Counted from the first letter of the stretch, positions 11,082-23,195 are shown. The stretch is DNA of 64,000 nt from Epichloe hybrida (GCA_019022495.1 JAFEKR010000006.1:1-64000); one strand, 5' to 3'. Made by a program: numbers and translations. Notes: a model not told the origin generated them from the letters alone.

Positions 11082-11352
11082 GGTTATGAGCCCGGTGGCG
11101 CAGTAGTTATGGCTCACTATAGCATACACACCCACCATAGTAGAGCACTGCTCTATAAGGCAAGGTTATAGGTTCAAACCCTGCTAAAAAAAAATAATAA
11201 CTAAAGAAATTTAATTACTAGTATAAGCCTAACCTCTAGTAGGGCACCTAGATATACAATTCCAGGGGGAGTGTTAAAATATATTGTTAAAAATATATAA
11301 GGCTTTGTAATCCTAGGTTCAGTTAGATCAGTCCACTCTTTTGATTTTAACA
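11082..11352 (+). mobile_element. Chimeric insert beside the C1 primer-binding site (TRIM- or SINE-like)
   Basis: C2 goes straight from LTR to PBS to leader. C1 carries about 270 extra bp between two copies of AACAGGTTATGAGCCCGG (about 11079-11096 and 11349-11366). The insert has a tRNA-like A box (TGGCGCAGTAGTTATGG, 11097) and a B box (AGGTTCAAACCCTG, about 11172), then an A-rich run. It ends with a purine tract (CCAGGGGGAG) followed by an 81 bp unit, TGTTAAAATA...TTTTAACA (11272-11352), that looks like a miniature LTR with a TATATAA box. It could be a SINE, or a terminal-repeat miniature retrotransposon joined to C1 through the shared PBS. Confidence 0.5.
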
Positions 11353-11411
11353 GGTTATGAGCCCGGCTCTATTACTATAGATTCCTTTTAGGTCACTTTG
11401 TGTACGATTAT

Positions 11412-11648
11412 AGAAGACTTCCCTTCTATAAAAAAGGAAGGACCTGCGAGAAAGAAGCTTTTCCCTTCTATAAAAAGGAATCAATTGTGGCTACAGAAGA
11501 CTTCCCTTCTATAAAAAAGGAAGGATCCGCGAGATAGAAGCTTTTTCCCTTCTATAAAAAGGAATAAATTTCAAATACAAAAGACTTCCCTTCTATAAAA
11601 AAGGAAGGACCCGCGAGATAGAAGCTTTTCCCTTCTATAAAAAGGAAA
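11412..11648 (+). repeat. Three 79 bp leader repeats with hairpins, ending at the gag ATG
   Basis: About three tandem units lie between PBS and gag start. Each holds two inverted repeats of the type TTCCCTTCTATAAAAAAGG / GGAAGG and a GACCCGCGAGATAGAAGC linker. The third unit runs directly into the gag ATG at 11649. C2 keeps the same array in shorter form (41404-41603). Possible roles are RNA packaging or dimerisation stems, or repeated TATAAAA promoter boxes; both are inferences. Confidence 0.85.
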
Positions 11649-14600
11649 ATGAATACCAAAGGAAAGGGAAAGGGACTAGTAATCCCTAACCCTAGTGCGC
11701 AAGAGGTTCTAAATAACCAGCTAAAAGAGCAGGCTATTAAGCAACAAGCAACTATAGACCAGTTATTAGAGAAGCTAGAAAGCTTATCTATAACTATAAA
11801 TAGTCATATAGAGGGTGTGGAATCTGATAAGCCCGCTAGTTAGTAGCAAGATCAGCAGCCTATTCAAGAAAATCAAGCTAAATCTAGCTCTGTACAAGCA
11901 ACCTTTAATAATTTAATTATTAAGGAATTTAATAAAAGGGTTTATAGTTTTCCAGAGACTGCTAGGCTTAAAGGAGCCAAAAATTTCGAACAATGGAAAC
12001 AAGCCCTAACTATCCAATTTAGAGCTTTAGGTATGCCTAATTTTCTAGATAATCCAGAGAGTTCTAGGGCGCTAGGGGATCCAGATCAAGCTATTATCCT
12101 TATGTTACTAAGGGATAGTTATACAGAAGGACCCTAAGCCGCTATAACTTAGCAAAAATCACCTAAAGAAGCCTATAATTTACTTGTAAGGCAATATTCA
12201 CATAGCGTTAAAATCCAGAGGGGGTCCCTATATTTAGAATTTCATAACCTGAATTTTCAAGAGTTTAAGGGGACTCTAGAGTCCTTTAATACAGTCTTTA
12301 ATAATCTACTAGCTAGATTATCAATTTCAGGGGTCCTAATTGCTCCGATAGATCAGGTTAATTAATATCTTTAATCCCTAAAATCAACCTTCCCTCAGTA
12401 GGCTAAGAGGTAACAATTCAGCATGCGTACAAATAGGGCTATAAGGGCTCCCCTAGATGCCCTAAATCTTTAATTCTTAATAGCAGACCTTCTAGCAGAA
12501 CAAAGGGATAAGTCATTTACAGTATCTAAAGCCCTGAATTATAAGGCTAAAAACCTTAAAAAGGGTGCTAAAGAAAAAGAAAAGGCCCCTAAGGATCAGA
12601 AGAAAAAAGGAGGCTCTAAAGAAAATAAGGGCTCTTCTAATTCTAATTCTTCTTCTAATAAGAAGAAGAAAAAGAAGCAAAAAGGTTAAAAATCAGATAA
12701 AAAGGATAATAAAGAGACCTCTAGAGAGGGATCTTTTATGCTAGGAAATTACAACCTTTCTAACAGTGCTCTTAAACCATACAAGAAGCCTAGCCTTCAT
12801 AAGACTAGTTATAAGAGCTCTAGTAATAGTAGCTCTGATTCTAGCTCTAGTAAATCAGATAATAAAAATCAAGAAATTAAAACCTTAAATGGTTTTAATT
12901 ATTACAGCAAAGACATAAAAAAGGCCCTATTATATAATACAGGTTTAACTGTACATATTATTAATTCTAGGGAGGTCTTTAGGGATTATACCCCCTATAA
13001 AAAGGGGGAATCTAACCCTATTATAACTAGTGGTGGCCTTATTTACGCTAAGGGTCATAGTAGTGCTGTTTTTAAGGTCCTATATCAGAAAAATCCAGCT
13101 AAATATAGGACCTTAGTGCTTAAAGATGCGCTATATTTTCCTTAGCTTGATGTTAATATAGTTAGTAGACTTACGCACTATATATCTAGTGGTTACCTTA
13201 TAAAAAACCTACTTTATCTTAAAGATAGGTCTCTTATTATAACCTTAGATATAGAAAAACATAGTTTTTTCTTCTACGTTAAAAACCAATCTACGCCTAA
13301 GTTATCTAAAGGGCCCTGTAATAATTCGCATTATATCCGACCTTTTACCTACGCCGCTTTTAAGGGTCATAGCTATCCAATTAGCTACCCTATAGAGGTT
13401 CAAATTCCCTCTAAAAAGCCAGATTAGGCTTCTAATTTAGACAAAATCAACGAAAATGATAATAATATTAAAGAAATCATACGGGATGATTTAGGGGAAT
13501 TAGTCCCTTCTTCTTCGCCTATAGCCCCAGGTTAGGTCCCTTATAAATCTAAGGAAATAGATTTAGGGGTGTTAGAGGGCCCTAGTGGAGGAAAAGGGTC
13601 CCTAATACCTCTCCAAGAGGCCTGTGGTTCTCAAGGGGCCCAGCAGGGGACTAGTGAAGAGGGCCCTAGTCTAGATCCTAATTCAGACCCTAAGGATCTT
13701 CAATATCAACGGTTATTAGAACTAGCTGGCCTATGGCATGTACGATTAGGGCACCTAGGTCTTCCTTTGCTAAAGAAAACTAGCCTTATAACTAAAGGAA
13801 TCCCTGATTTTTCTAAAATTAAGGATAAGGATTTTAGATGTATTGCTTGTGATTAATCTAAGGCAGTTAGAAGACCTAGGAAATTAGCTATCCCTGACCC
13901 CCCAAGAGCTCTAGATCGAATAGAGGGGGATACGCTAAAAATCAGCCCCACGCCGTATAATAAGCAGTTAATTTGCTTATTTCTAGTTGATCGAAAGACT
14001 AGATATAAGTAGGTTATCTTATTACCTAATAAGGAAGGCCCAACTGTTTATAAGGCTATCAAAGGCTTCTTCAGAGGGCTTAAAAATCAACTAGGTCAAT
14101 ATCCTAGGCACCTTCACTTCGATGGGGGCCAGGAAATCGATTCTAGTTGTCAAGCTTAGTTGAATTCTAAAGGGATCAAATTTACGACTTCTAGTCCCTA
14201 TATCCATGAGCAAAATGGATTAGCAGAACGTTTAATTCGCACTATTCTAGATCGATTAAGGGCTACTATCTAGTAGGCAAAATTACCGTTATTTTTATGG
14301 TGTTTTGTATTACCTGCAGTTGTTAACCTAGTTAATATAACTGCTAATACCACTAAGGATGAAAGCCCTGAACAGCTGCTATCTAGGGAGCTAAATCAGC
14401 CTTATACAACTGATATTAGCAGTATTAGAGCTATAGGATCTCACTGTGAGATTCTAATCCCCTTGGAAAAACGACCTAAAGCCTAGAAGTTAGTAGCTAG
14501 GACTATCCCTAGAAGGCTTTTAGCTACACTAGGTTCTAACACCTACCTAGTGTATATCCCCTCTAAAAGGCTAGTTACAAAGACTAGCTTTATTAAGATT

Positions 14601-16616
14601 ATAGAACCTATAGGCCTTGTTTCTAAAGGCTTACCTAGGATTTCTATAGGGGATAACCCTTTAGAGGGGGAAAATAATTTAGATTAATAACATCTAGATT
14701 AAGGTTCAAAGGATTACCCTATAGATAACATAGGTATCCCTGTAGGTCAAGAAAAAACACCTATAGGCCCCGAAGAACCCCCTAAAGGCTTAATTCCAGC
14801 GGATCCTATATAGGCGCAGCCTATAACTCAACCAGGAAATCAGATTTTGACTTCGGACCTCGATTTTGACAAAATTATCGATTTCAACCCTAATATTAAC
14901 CCTATGGATGTTAATATTAGTTCCCTTTTTTCTCTAGATTTCATAAAAGAAATCTGCTTTAAGGTATAGGAGAAGCTAAAGGAAAAGAATCCTATTAGCC
15001 CCGAGCCTAAGACCTAGAAGCAGGCTATATCTAGCCCTGAAAGGGATAAATAGATAGAAGCCATGTATAAGGAATACAAACAGCTTCTAAAGGCTAGTAC
15101 TTTTAAATTTATAGGGAAAGATTAAATCCCTAAGGGCTAAAAAGTACTAAAGAATAGGCTTGTTTATAAGCTTAAAAAGGATAAAGAAAATAATCCTTTA
15201 AAATATAAGGCTTGACTTATTGCTAAGGGATTTATGTAAATTAAAGGCCTAGATTACCTAGAGACCTTTGCTACCATAAGTATTCCCCCTAGCTAGAGGA
15301 TTTTACTAGCCCTAGCGGCTTGGAATAACTAGGAAATCGAACAAATCGATTTTATAGGAGCTTTTCTTAATAGTAAGCTACAATAATAGATTTATATAGT
15401 TATTCCAGAAGGGTTTATTGAATTCCTTAAGGCAAATCCTAAACTAGCTAAATTAGCTAGAAGTTTTAGCTAGAAACCTTCTAAAGATTAAGTAATTTTA
15501 TTACAGAAGTCTTTATATAGCCTAAAATAAAGCTTAAGGGAATAGTAATAAGCGCTAATATTAGTGCTTAAATCCCTAGGATTTAACCCTTTAATATCTG
15601 ACCTAGCTATCTTCTTTAATCCTTCAACCAAAACCTTTATTATTATATACGTTAATAACTATCTTCTAATTAGACCGGATTTATCTTATATCTAAAGGCT
15701 TAAAAAGAAACTTTATAAAGTCTATCTAATAGAAGATAGGGGGCCTGCTGAATTCTTCTTAGGGGTTCAAATTATACAAGATAGGCCTAATAGAATACTG
15801 AAAATTCATTAATCTTAGTATATATTAGAAGCCTTAAAATAATTTAATATGCTAGATAGTAAGCCTATTAGCATACCTCTTTAGCTAGGCGTTTTAGCTA
15901 CGTAGATAACTAAGCTTTTAATAGCTAGCGAAATTAAGCTTTATTAGTGCATTATAGGGACTATAATGTACCTAATGTTACTTATAAGGCCTAATACAGC
16001 TTTTACGTTACAGTGGTTATCTACTACACTAGCTAGCCTTTATATAGAATACCTAAAAGTAGCTAAAAATCTGCTAAGGTATCTATTAGGGACTAGATTC
16101 CTTGCTATTATCTATAGGGGAGACCCTAAAGGTTTAGTTAGCAAAAGCCTAATAGGGTATTGCAATAGTGATTTTATAGGGGATAAAAAGACCTTAAAAT
16201 CAACCTATGCTTATCTATTTAAGCTAGCTAGCGGACCTATTAGCTAGAAATCAAAGAAAGCTAGTATAATAGCTCTATTAACACTAGAAGCTAAAGCTAA
16301 TGCTATTTGCGAGACCTTCTGGGAGCTTTAGTAGCTTCAGGGCTTATTTAAGGAGCTAAAAACCCTTATTTCTCCCCCTATCTAGATATATTGCGATAAT
16401 TAAGGCGCTATAACTACTGCTTATAACCCTGCTTTACATAGTTATACAAAGCATATATTACTAAAGTTTAACTATATTAGGTAATAGGTTTTAGAGGGTT
16501 TAGCTAAGATCGAATATCTAGATACGAAGTTAATACCTGCAGATAGTCTTACGAAACCTCTTTCTAGACCTCTTTATTAGGCTTTTATTAAGCTTTTAGG
16601 GCTTAATAATTATTAA
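11649..16616 (+). pseudogene. Copia C1 gag-pol polyprotein, RIP-inactivated
   Basis: The ATG at 11649 begins MNTKGKGKGLVIPNP. Gag is followed by a Ser/Lys-rich linker (about 12640-12860). A pre-integrase motif of the form HVRLGHLGLP lies near 13738, then integrase with DGGQE (near 14125) and QNGLAERLIRT (near 14212). Reverse transcriptase has KNRLVYKLKK (about 15155) and YVNNYLLI (about 15648), where active copia enzymes have YVDD; both Asp residues became Asn. RNase H includes RPNTAFTLQWLSTTLAS (about 15990) and ends LLGLNNY-stop at 16616. Dozens of TAA/TAG stops interrupt it. The largest open fragments are 12738-13145, 13569-13856 and 15966-16247. It would encode replication proteins of the element but is dead. 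Confidence 0.92.
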
Positions 16617-16825
16617 ACTAACAACTAATTCCCTTCAACAGGGAACTAAAAATAACATTAAAAAGGGGAGCTATATTTAACAATAGCTAGGAATTCAAAA
16701 AGGGGGTCTTTTATATTTCCTATTTTTTCCCTTTTATCTGTTATTATCAAAAGTTGTTGTTTTTACCCTATAGTCTCTTTGTACACTTCTAATTGCTTTT
16801 AAATGTAATTCTTTTGTAGAGGGGG

Positions 16826-17649
16826 TGTTAAAAATAAGACCTATTTTTAGCCCTTTTCTAGTTAAAGAACCTTCTTATTACTAGCTTGCTTTACAAGTCT
16901 AACAGCTGCACTGCAGCTGTCAACGGTCGCGAGGGCAGCTATCAATGGCTGCGTCGCAGCTGTTAACAGCTGCGACTAACTGTGTGGATGACTAATTAGT
17001 TAATTACGTTGTGGCTGCAAGTGTAGCCATAACCACGCCACTAGTAATTAGGTAAGCTAGGGTGACGTAAGCTAGGGTAACGTAAGCAGGTTACCCTACA
17101 CATAACTTACCCTATAGCTATCTTTAACAACGATTTTCTCTTTATCTAGAGGTTATATAAAAGTTTCATATATAGCAAATTGAAGCTTAAAGATAGGGCT
17201 TTCTCTTTATACAAGGTTATTTTTTAGACCAAAAGTTAGTACATACGGGTTGCTAGCTAGTATGGTGGTGAGTTGATTTTTTGGTTTTTGCATATAAATG
17301 AATTTTACGGAAAATCAAAAGTGGCCTGTAAGACCCCGTTAGTGGCCTAGATCCACTGATATGGTTGGTAGGTCTATGAGAGAAAGAAAATCTTTTTAAC
17401 TAGCTAGATAGCTAGTCCTCTCAACTAATAACAGCCGCATTGCCCGTACAACGTATCTAAAATCAATTCTATTGCTCTATAAGATATTATAAAAGTGATT
17501 TAAATTGAATTCTATTAGTTAATAACTGCCACAACCTTCCGTTGCGTTGCGTTGATTGATTCAACGTTGCAGCCCTATTGGTCCCCGACCGTAGAGCTTG
17601 CACCCGTACAGCTGTTGCCAGCTGGCAACTAGCTCCCTACATCTCAATA
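16826..17649 (+). repeat. 3' LTR of C1
   Basis: 824 bp, the same length as the 5' LTR. The two differ almost only by C/T and G/A changes, for example CATTTCAACA against CATCTCAATA at the end. This means the LTRs were mutated after insertion by RIP rather than by random substitution. Confidence 0.92.
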
Positions 17650-17756
17650 ACTATATCTAGGTAAGTGTGCTTATTTGTTCCTAATAGTAAAAGTAAGATA
17701 GTTTTTTTAGCTATATAACTCTTTATTTTAAACCTTTTAAATAAATCTAAAATTTA
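17650..17756. other. 107 bp unassigned spacer
   Basis: AT-rich sequence between the C1 3' LTR and the B1 LTR. It does not continue A2 and matches nothing else I could see in the window. No feature is visible. Confidence 0.5.
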
Positions 17757-18063
17757 TGTTGGATTCACAGGGTATTGAATTCAATGTGTTACAGTCGTGA
17801 GCCCGAAGAATAGTATTGTCATTGATTATCTATTCTAGGCTACGTTATCTGTTAGTATAATTAATTAAGTTATAGGAAAAGAGAGGTTAAAAGCTAGAAG
17901 TTATAATACATAAAGGGAAAAGGGGTTACGCATTTGTGTCCCTATATTTCCTAGCTAATTAATATACTAGGTTATAGGTCACGTATAGGGCGTGCGCGCG
18001 GCCTAAGCTTTTACTAGGTAATTATAGCTATAATGCGTAATTAATATTACCTTTATTCTAACA
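17757..18063 (-). repeat. 3' LTR of copia B1
   Basis: 307 bp, TGTTGGATTC...CTAACA on the plus strand. Its reverse complement aligns with the B2 LTR at 50679-50944 (TGTTAGAAC...ATACCCTATGAAAA), which is about 40 bp shorter. It keeps GC-rich patches such as GGCGTGCGCGCGGCC. Confidence 0.8.
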
Positions 18064-18557
18064 CTAAAACTTCTCTCTTTTAATATAATTATTAACACGC
18101 GATATTAATCGTAGGAATAAAAAGGAAAGATAGATTATAAATGTAATTAATAAGGGATATAAGGAAAAGAACTTATAGCCTATCTAGGCGTATAGTTACT
18201 AATAAAAGGGAAATAATAATCTTACTTAGCCTGTAAGCTTATATAAGGATAAGTAAGTCCTTCTAAATCCCTTCTTTTCCTTAAAATAGTATATATCCCG
18301 CTATAGCGTGTATATAATATCTTCCTCCTCCTTAGTAATACCTTTATTCTCTTACACACTACTATTAATTTCTATAGTTTACTAGGAGGGCCTAGTAGGC
18401 TAGTGTAGCTATAGCTACTAGGGATATTAACTATAAGGGCGTAAATCCCCCGCGTATTACTATCTTGTCCCTATGGTTACCCTCCTAGAGAATTACCTTT
18501 TCTCTTACTACGCGTATATTACACGTAGGTAACCTATCCCTCTATTTATATAGTTAT

Positions 18558-21322
18558 CTAGTTAGTTAAGATAAAGTCTTTAAGGGCCTTATTAGGTAAT
18601 GCCTTTATAAAGGCATTAGCTAGGTTATTCTCTTTATTAATCTATTAGATCTTATAGAGTTCTTAGTATTTATATAACTATTAAAGAGCTATAATATTAA
18701 TTATTAGGTGTTTCTCTTTTATTATACTAAGCTTAATAAGGTACTTATATAAGGAGTATAAATCTATATATATAATAACTAGGATCTTTAGGAGCTTTAG
18801 TTAGTTAGTAACTAGGTTTAGGGTTATAGTAATTACGTAAGCTATATTAACACTAGCTACTATACTATAAACTTCTAAGGTAAGCATGCTTTATATAACT
18901 CTCTTACTCTTTATTAAGCTAAAGTGTATAATATTACCTTTAATTATAAACTTACTATTAGTGTAGTCTTTATTAGCTAGGATAAGTATATATCCTAGTT
19001 ATAAGGATAGGTCCTAGTTATTAGCAAATAATCTATCTATAAAGGCAAAGAGCTTTGCTTTCTTAAGGTTAATTAGGATAAATATTAGGCCTCTTTCTAG
19101 GTGATTTATCTACTACTTTAGGCGGTGATTAAGGGCTTTTATATCCTCTAGGGTTAGGTCTTAGTGCTATATAGTAACAGATAGATTAAAGCAAGCCTCT
19201 AGTTAGTATATTAAGGTAATATAAGCGCCTTAGGCCCTTTACTTAATGTATTTACGCTTTAAATTAATTATTAAAACTAATTCTAACTTATTACTCTATC
19301 CCTTCTACTATATCTTAATAGTATTATTCTCTAGCGTAATAATGCCTTTATTAAATGTAAGGGGATTATCCTAGGTTAGGAATTACTTTAGCTTTACGTT
19401 AAAACCTATAGTAACTAGTTAAGTCTTTTCCTTCTTAGAGAACTTCTTATCTAATAGGCTAAGGGTATTATTAGTTTATATTCTAATATATGTAAAGTTA
19501 GGGCTTTCCTTTGTAGTTATAAGCAAGTAAGGATTATATGTAAAGGTTTCCATCTAGAGGTTCTCTCTATAATGCTTATAATACATAACCTACTAATACG
19601 TTCTAGCCTCTGCGAGTCTGTAAAGGGGCTTTATAACCCTGAAAATCATGCTAGGCAGGTAAAGATACTGTATCTAAATTAGTAAGCGCGCTAGGATTAG
19701 CCGCTCTAGGAATATATAGGCCTATATATACGCCTAATAGATATTACGTAGCTAGATAAGGAATTTCCTTAATCTTGCTAATAAGGCTATTATAAGGATA
19801 AGACGTTAGCTTGCTTATTAAATCATTAGGGCTTGTGTGAGAATAGCTTGTTTCCCTTTATCCTTATATCCTTAGATTATAAGGCGTGATTTTTTGTAGG
19901 GTTCTATTATCTTACCTTTGATTTTATTAATAATTTAGGAATTAAAGATTTAAATCCTACTATGCTTCTCCTTATTAAACATAATAAATTTAAATATACC
20001 TTACTTAATTAGGGTATTAATTTCTACTTTTATTAACTATTTAAAAGGTTTGCCTAGGGTCCTAATAACTCCTTCCTTACATAGCTTAATAGTAAGGGCT
20101 AAGTTACTATATTCTTTTACTAATAGGAAGGTATTAGTCTCTTAAGGTATTATAGGAGGGTTCTTTTAGGGTCTTTTATGCCCACGCTTTAGTAGTATTA
20201 CTAGTACTATATTCTTATCTTAGGCCTCTTACCTTTCCTCCTTTCCTTCTTTACTAGGCTTTGCTATTTTCTTTACACTAGGATTATTATAGTAAGGCTT
20301 AATAGAGGTTAACCTAAAGGTCTTTAGGCCCCTAAGTATATTAAGTATATAGCTCTCTCTAGTTATTACTAGTAGCTTATATAGGCCTACCTATCCCTTA
20401 CTTTCTTACTAGACTTAGACTTTTAATCTAAGTAGTAAGTTAAGGGTCTTTAAGGTATTTAGGCTATTATGTTTAGTAAGGGCCTTATTAACTTTCCTAA
20501 TAATATAAAGTCTCTTAATCTCTTTAGTAGCCTTTTACACTATAATTACACACTATATAATATTAGGTAATAGTAAGGATTTATTTATTATATATAGGTA
20601 GGCTCTAAAGATAAGGAGTATTAGGATAAGGCTATTAGGGCCTATGGTATTATTTAGGGCCTTAATTACTATTTATAAGGTAGTAGGTTTAGGTATTATA
20701 GGATATTCGCGCCTAATTATATTATAAGCCCTTTAGAGCGGCCTATAATACCTTTTAACCTTCCTAATACTATAGTATACCTTAATAGGGACTTCCTTAA
20801 TTAAAATTAATATTAAAGCTACGAATTATTTAAATTTATTACTATAGAAGTTTGTTCTAGTATTTATAGTAATAAAGTCTAGAGGGCCTAGATAAGCATT
20901 AATCTAGTATATCCAGAGGGCTTCCTAGGTTATTTTTATAGAGATATCTTTAAGGAATTTTACTACATTAAATGCTATAGCTATATCTATAGCGTGAAGT
21001 ATAGGGCAGTTACTATTAAGGTAGAAAATATCTACTATTACTTTATAGTTAAAGCTATACTTATCCTTAAGGGTGAATTTAAAGTTATTAGGGCTATTTG
21101 TATATATCTAGCATTAGTAGCAGATCCTTATTAGCTCCCTAATAGCTTTAATATTAATATTATACCCTAATTTATAGAGAACCTTATATAAATATTAGAT
21201 TAATAGATACCTAAAGCGGTGGTGTAATTACTATAACTTGCCTTCTATAAGGTAGCTCTAAGTAACTACTTTCTCTTTCTATATTAGTAATATCTAGGCA
21301 TACCCCTATTTATGTATAATAG
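18558..21322 (-). pseudogene. Copia B1 pol remnant (integrase, RT, RNase H)
   Basis: The minus-strand frame ends LKDFILTN-stop at 18558-18560. Just upstream are RNase H-type motifs: LGYILILANK and KGNIIHFSLIKSKRV (about 18900-19000), then IIYIDLYSLYKYLIKL and ITKEKRLIINIIAL (about 18700-18800). These fit fungal copia RNase H, with the usual SSxKxKRVTRSV and DSYSLYE forms altered by transitions. Integrase and pre-integrase-like sequence lies at 20300-21300. The N-terminal gag part is missing beyond the hAT boundary. Confidence 0.75.
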
Positions 21323-21323
21323 G

Positions 21324-21333
21324 CAGAGCATTG
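21324..21333 (+). repeat. Left terminal inverted repeat of the hAT element
   Basis: CAGAGCATTG, the exact reverse complement of 39979-39988. It is directly followed by an ATTGT array. Confidence 0.8.
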
Positions 21334-21334
21334 T

Positions 21335-21505
21335 TGTATTGTATTGTATTGTATTTTTTGGCCCTTCGATGTATTGTATTGTATTGTATTTTTTGGCCCT
21401 TCGATGTATTGTATTGTATTGTTTTGCCCTATGTATTGTATTGTGTATTGTATTGTATTTTTAATACAATACAATACAATACAATACATACAATACAATG
21501 TATTG
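21335..21505 (+). repeat. Left subterminal ATTGT repeats with a GGCCCTTCGATG motif and hairpin
   Basis: Short runs of GTATT are punctuated twice by TTTTTTGGCCCTTCGATG (about 21353 and 21388). The run then turns into its complement (AATAC)n, giving a large potential hairpin at about 21430-21505. A second ACAAT array follows at 21786-21965. Repeated short subterminal motifs are usual transposase-binding sites in hAT elements, so this is the likely role. Confidence 0.7.
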
Positions 21506-21785
21506 TTAGGGAAAAATAAAAGTGGGGTATTATATAAACTTATTATATAGTAGATTTTTTAAATAATCTAATTATAGTATCCTTATTCTTATATATAATT
21601 TAGTAATTTATTTAAAAATCTATAAAGTTTTAGCTTATTTAGAAAAGTAAGCTTATTAGAGATATTATATATGTTAATAAAGTATTTCTTAATCGAGTTT
21701 ATAGAATACTTTTTTTTCTATATATTAAAGATCTTTATATACTAATATCTTTTTTCTATGATTTACTATTGCTTTTATTATATAC

Positions 21786-21965
21786 AAAATACAATACAAT
21801 ACAATACAATACAATACTAATACAATACTAATAATACAATACAATACAATACAATACAATACAATACAATACAATACAATACAATACAATACAATACAAT
21901 ACAATACAATACAATACAATACAATACAATACAATACAATACAATGCAATATAATACAATATAAT
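21786..21965 (+). repeat. (ACAAT)n array, hAT left subterminal region
   Basis: Around 35 pentamers, the complement of the ATTGT arrays elsewhere, with an ACTAATACAATACTAAT interruption near the left end. The long minus-strand open frame across it is repetitive and not a gene. Confidence 0.95.
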
Positions 21966-23195
21966 ATATTATATAATACTTAGGGTAGTATAAATATCTG
22001 AAATATAGTAGATTTTTATAGTAATTCTATTATAGTAAATTTATTTTTATATATAATTTATTGATTTATTTATAAATATATTAAGTTTTACCTTATTTAG
22101 AAATATAAGCTTATTATATATTTAGGGTAGGTAAATATAATATATTTAAGTTTAAGCTTATACTTAACTCTTTTTTCTATATTTTAGATATTTTTTTACT
22201 ATTCTAGTAATTTTTAAACATTTACTATTAATTTCTATACCTTTTTTAGCTTTTATTAAAATAATTACCTTAAAGAAATGATTTAATATTATAAATTAAT
22301 AAGATATTAAATCTAAAGAAAATTATATAAGTATAAGAAAACTTCTTAAAAATAAAAATATAATATCTTTTCTTAATAAAAACTTTTCTAAGTTAAAAAG
22401 ATTTTTTTTAAATTTATAATAATTATTTTTAACTTTATAGGTTTTTTAAATAAAAGAATAAGTAAAAATCCTATTAAAAAAAGTTTCTAAATACTTATTT
22501 TAATTAGAAATACTTATTTTAATTTAATAATTAAACTTTATAATAGTTATATAAGTATAATAAAAAGATATTATAAAGCCTAAGCTATATATATATATTA
22601 TAAAATTTTATAAAATTTTATATAATAAAATTAGTTTTTTTTAAATTAAAGAAAATAGTATTTTAAAAAAAAAATTTACTATATATTTATATATAAGATA
22701 TTACTATCTTTAAATAAAGAGTATAAATAAAAAAGTAAGTCTAAAAGTAGGTCTTAAAGTAAGGTATTATGTTATATAAGCAATTTATAGCAAATTAAAT
22801 AGATTAGTTATTAAAGTAAGGTAAAAAAATTACGTGATTTTTTAGTACACTATTACCCCGCTTCTCTTTTCTTTTCTTTTCTTTTCTTTTCTTTTTCCCT
22901 TATAAAAATCATAACAATTCGCAAAAAATCCAAATTACGTAGGAAAAGCTTAACTATTATTCTTACTATTATCCCTTATTATTCTTCTTATTTAAGTTTC
23001 TTTAAAATCTCTTTTTAGCTATAAAAACCCTAAAAAAAATCCCTTAAAAAACACAGAAAATCATACAAAATAAACAATACAAAAACATAATAAAAGGAAA
23101 AAAGAAAATATTAAATTCAGGAAAATTCAGCAAAATTTAGCAAAAAACAGCAAAAAAACAGCAAAAAAACTACAAAAAAACACCTCTTATTTAAT
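21966..23195 (+). promoter_or_regulatory. hAT 5' noncoding region with CTTTT tract
   Basis: About 1.2 kb of very AT-rich sequence without recognisable coding. A (CTTTT)n pyrimidine tract at about 22863-22896, roughly 300 bp before the transposase ATG, resembles the CT-rich tracts of fungal promoters. Near 23120-23180 are A-rich leader sequences with repeated CAGCAAAAAA. Confidence 0.45.

Larger units (their letters stand above)
10258..17649 (+). mobile_element. Ty1/copia family C, copy C1, full length
   Basis: Two 824 bp LTRs (10258-11081 and 16826-17649) flank a gag-pol pseudogene. A purine-rich tract (GTAGAGGGGG) sits just before the 3' LTR. A primer-binding site GGTTATGAGCCCGG follows the 5' LTR and is complementary to the anticodon arm of initiator tRNA-Met (…GGGCTCATAACC), the half-tRNA priming known from copia-type elements. 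The 5 bp outside the two LTRs do not match (GGGCT and ACTAT), and A2 does not resume on the right. The locus has therefore been rearranged since insertion. Confidence 0.92.
17757..21322 (-). mobile_element. Ty1/copia family B, copy B1, 3' half
   Basis: Read on the minus strand: a 3' LTR (17757-18063) and a pol region up to about 21322, where the hAT terminal repeat begins. The 5' half of B1 is not found after the hAT element; H1 is there instead. Family B resembles family A in protein order and motifs but differs in LTR sequence and is clearly diverged. Confidence 0.8.

Noticed and set aside
11097..11185. Possible tRNA gene (A box and B box)
   Set aside because: The acceptor stem does not pair with the 3' side, which runs into an A-rich tract. 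It is better explained as the tRNA-derived head of a retroposon.
21725..21949. Open frames over the ATTGT/ACAAT arrays (also at 21310-21550)
   Set aside because: The pentamer has no stop in several frames, so long frames arise automatically.
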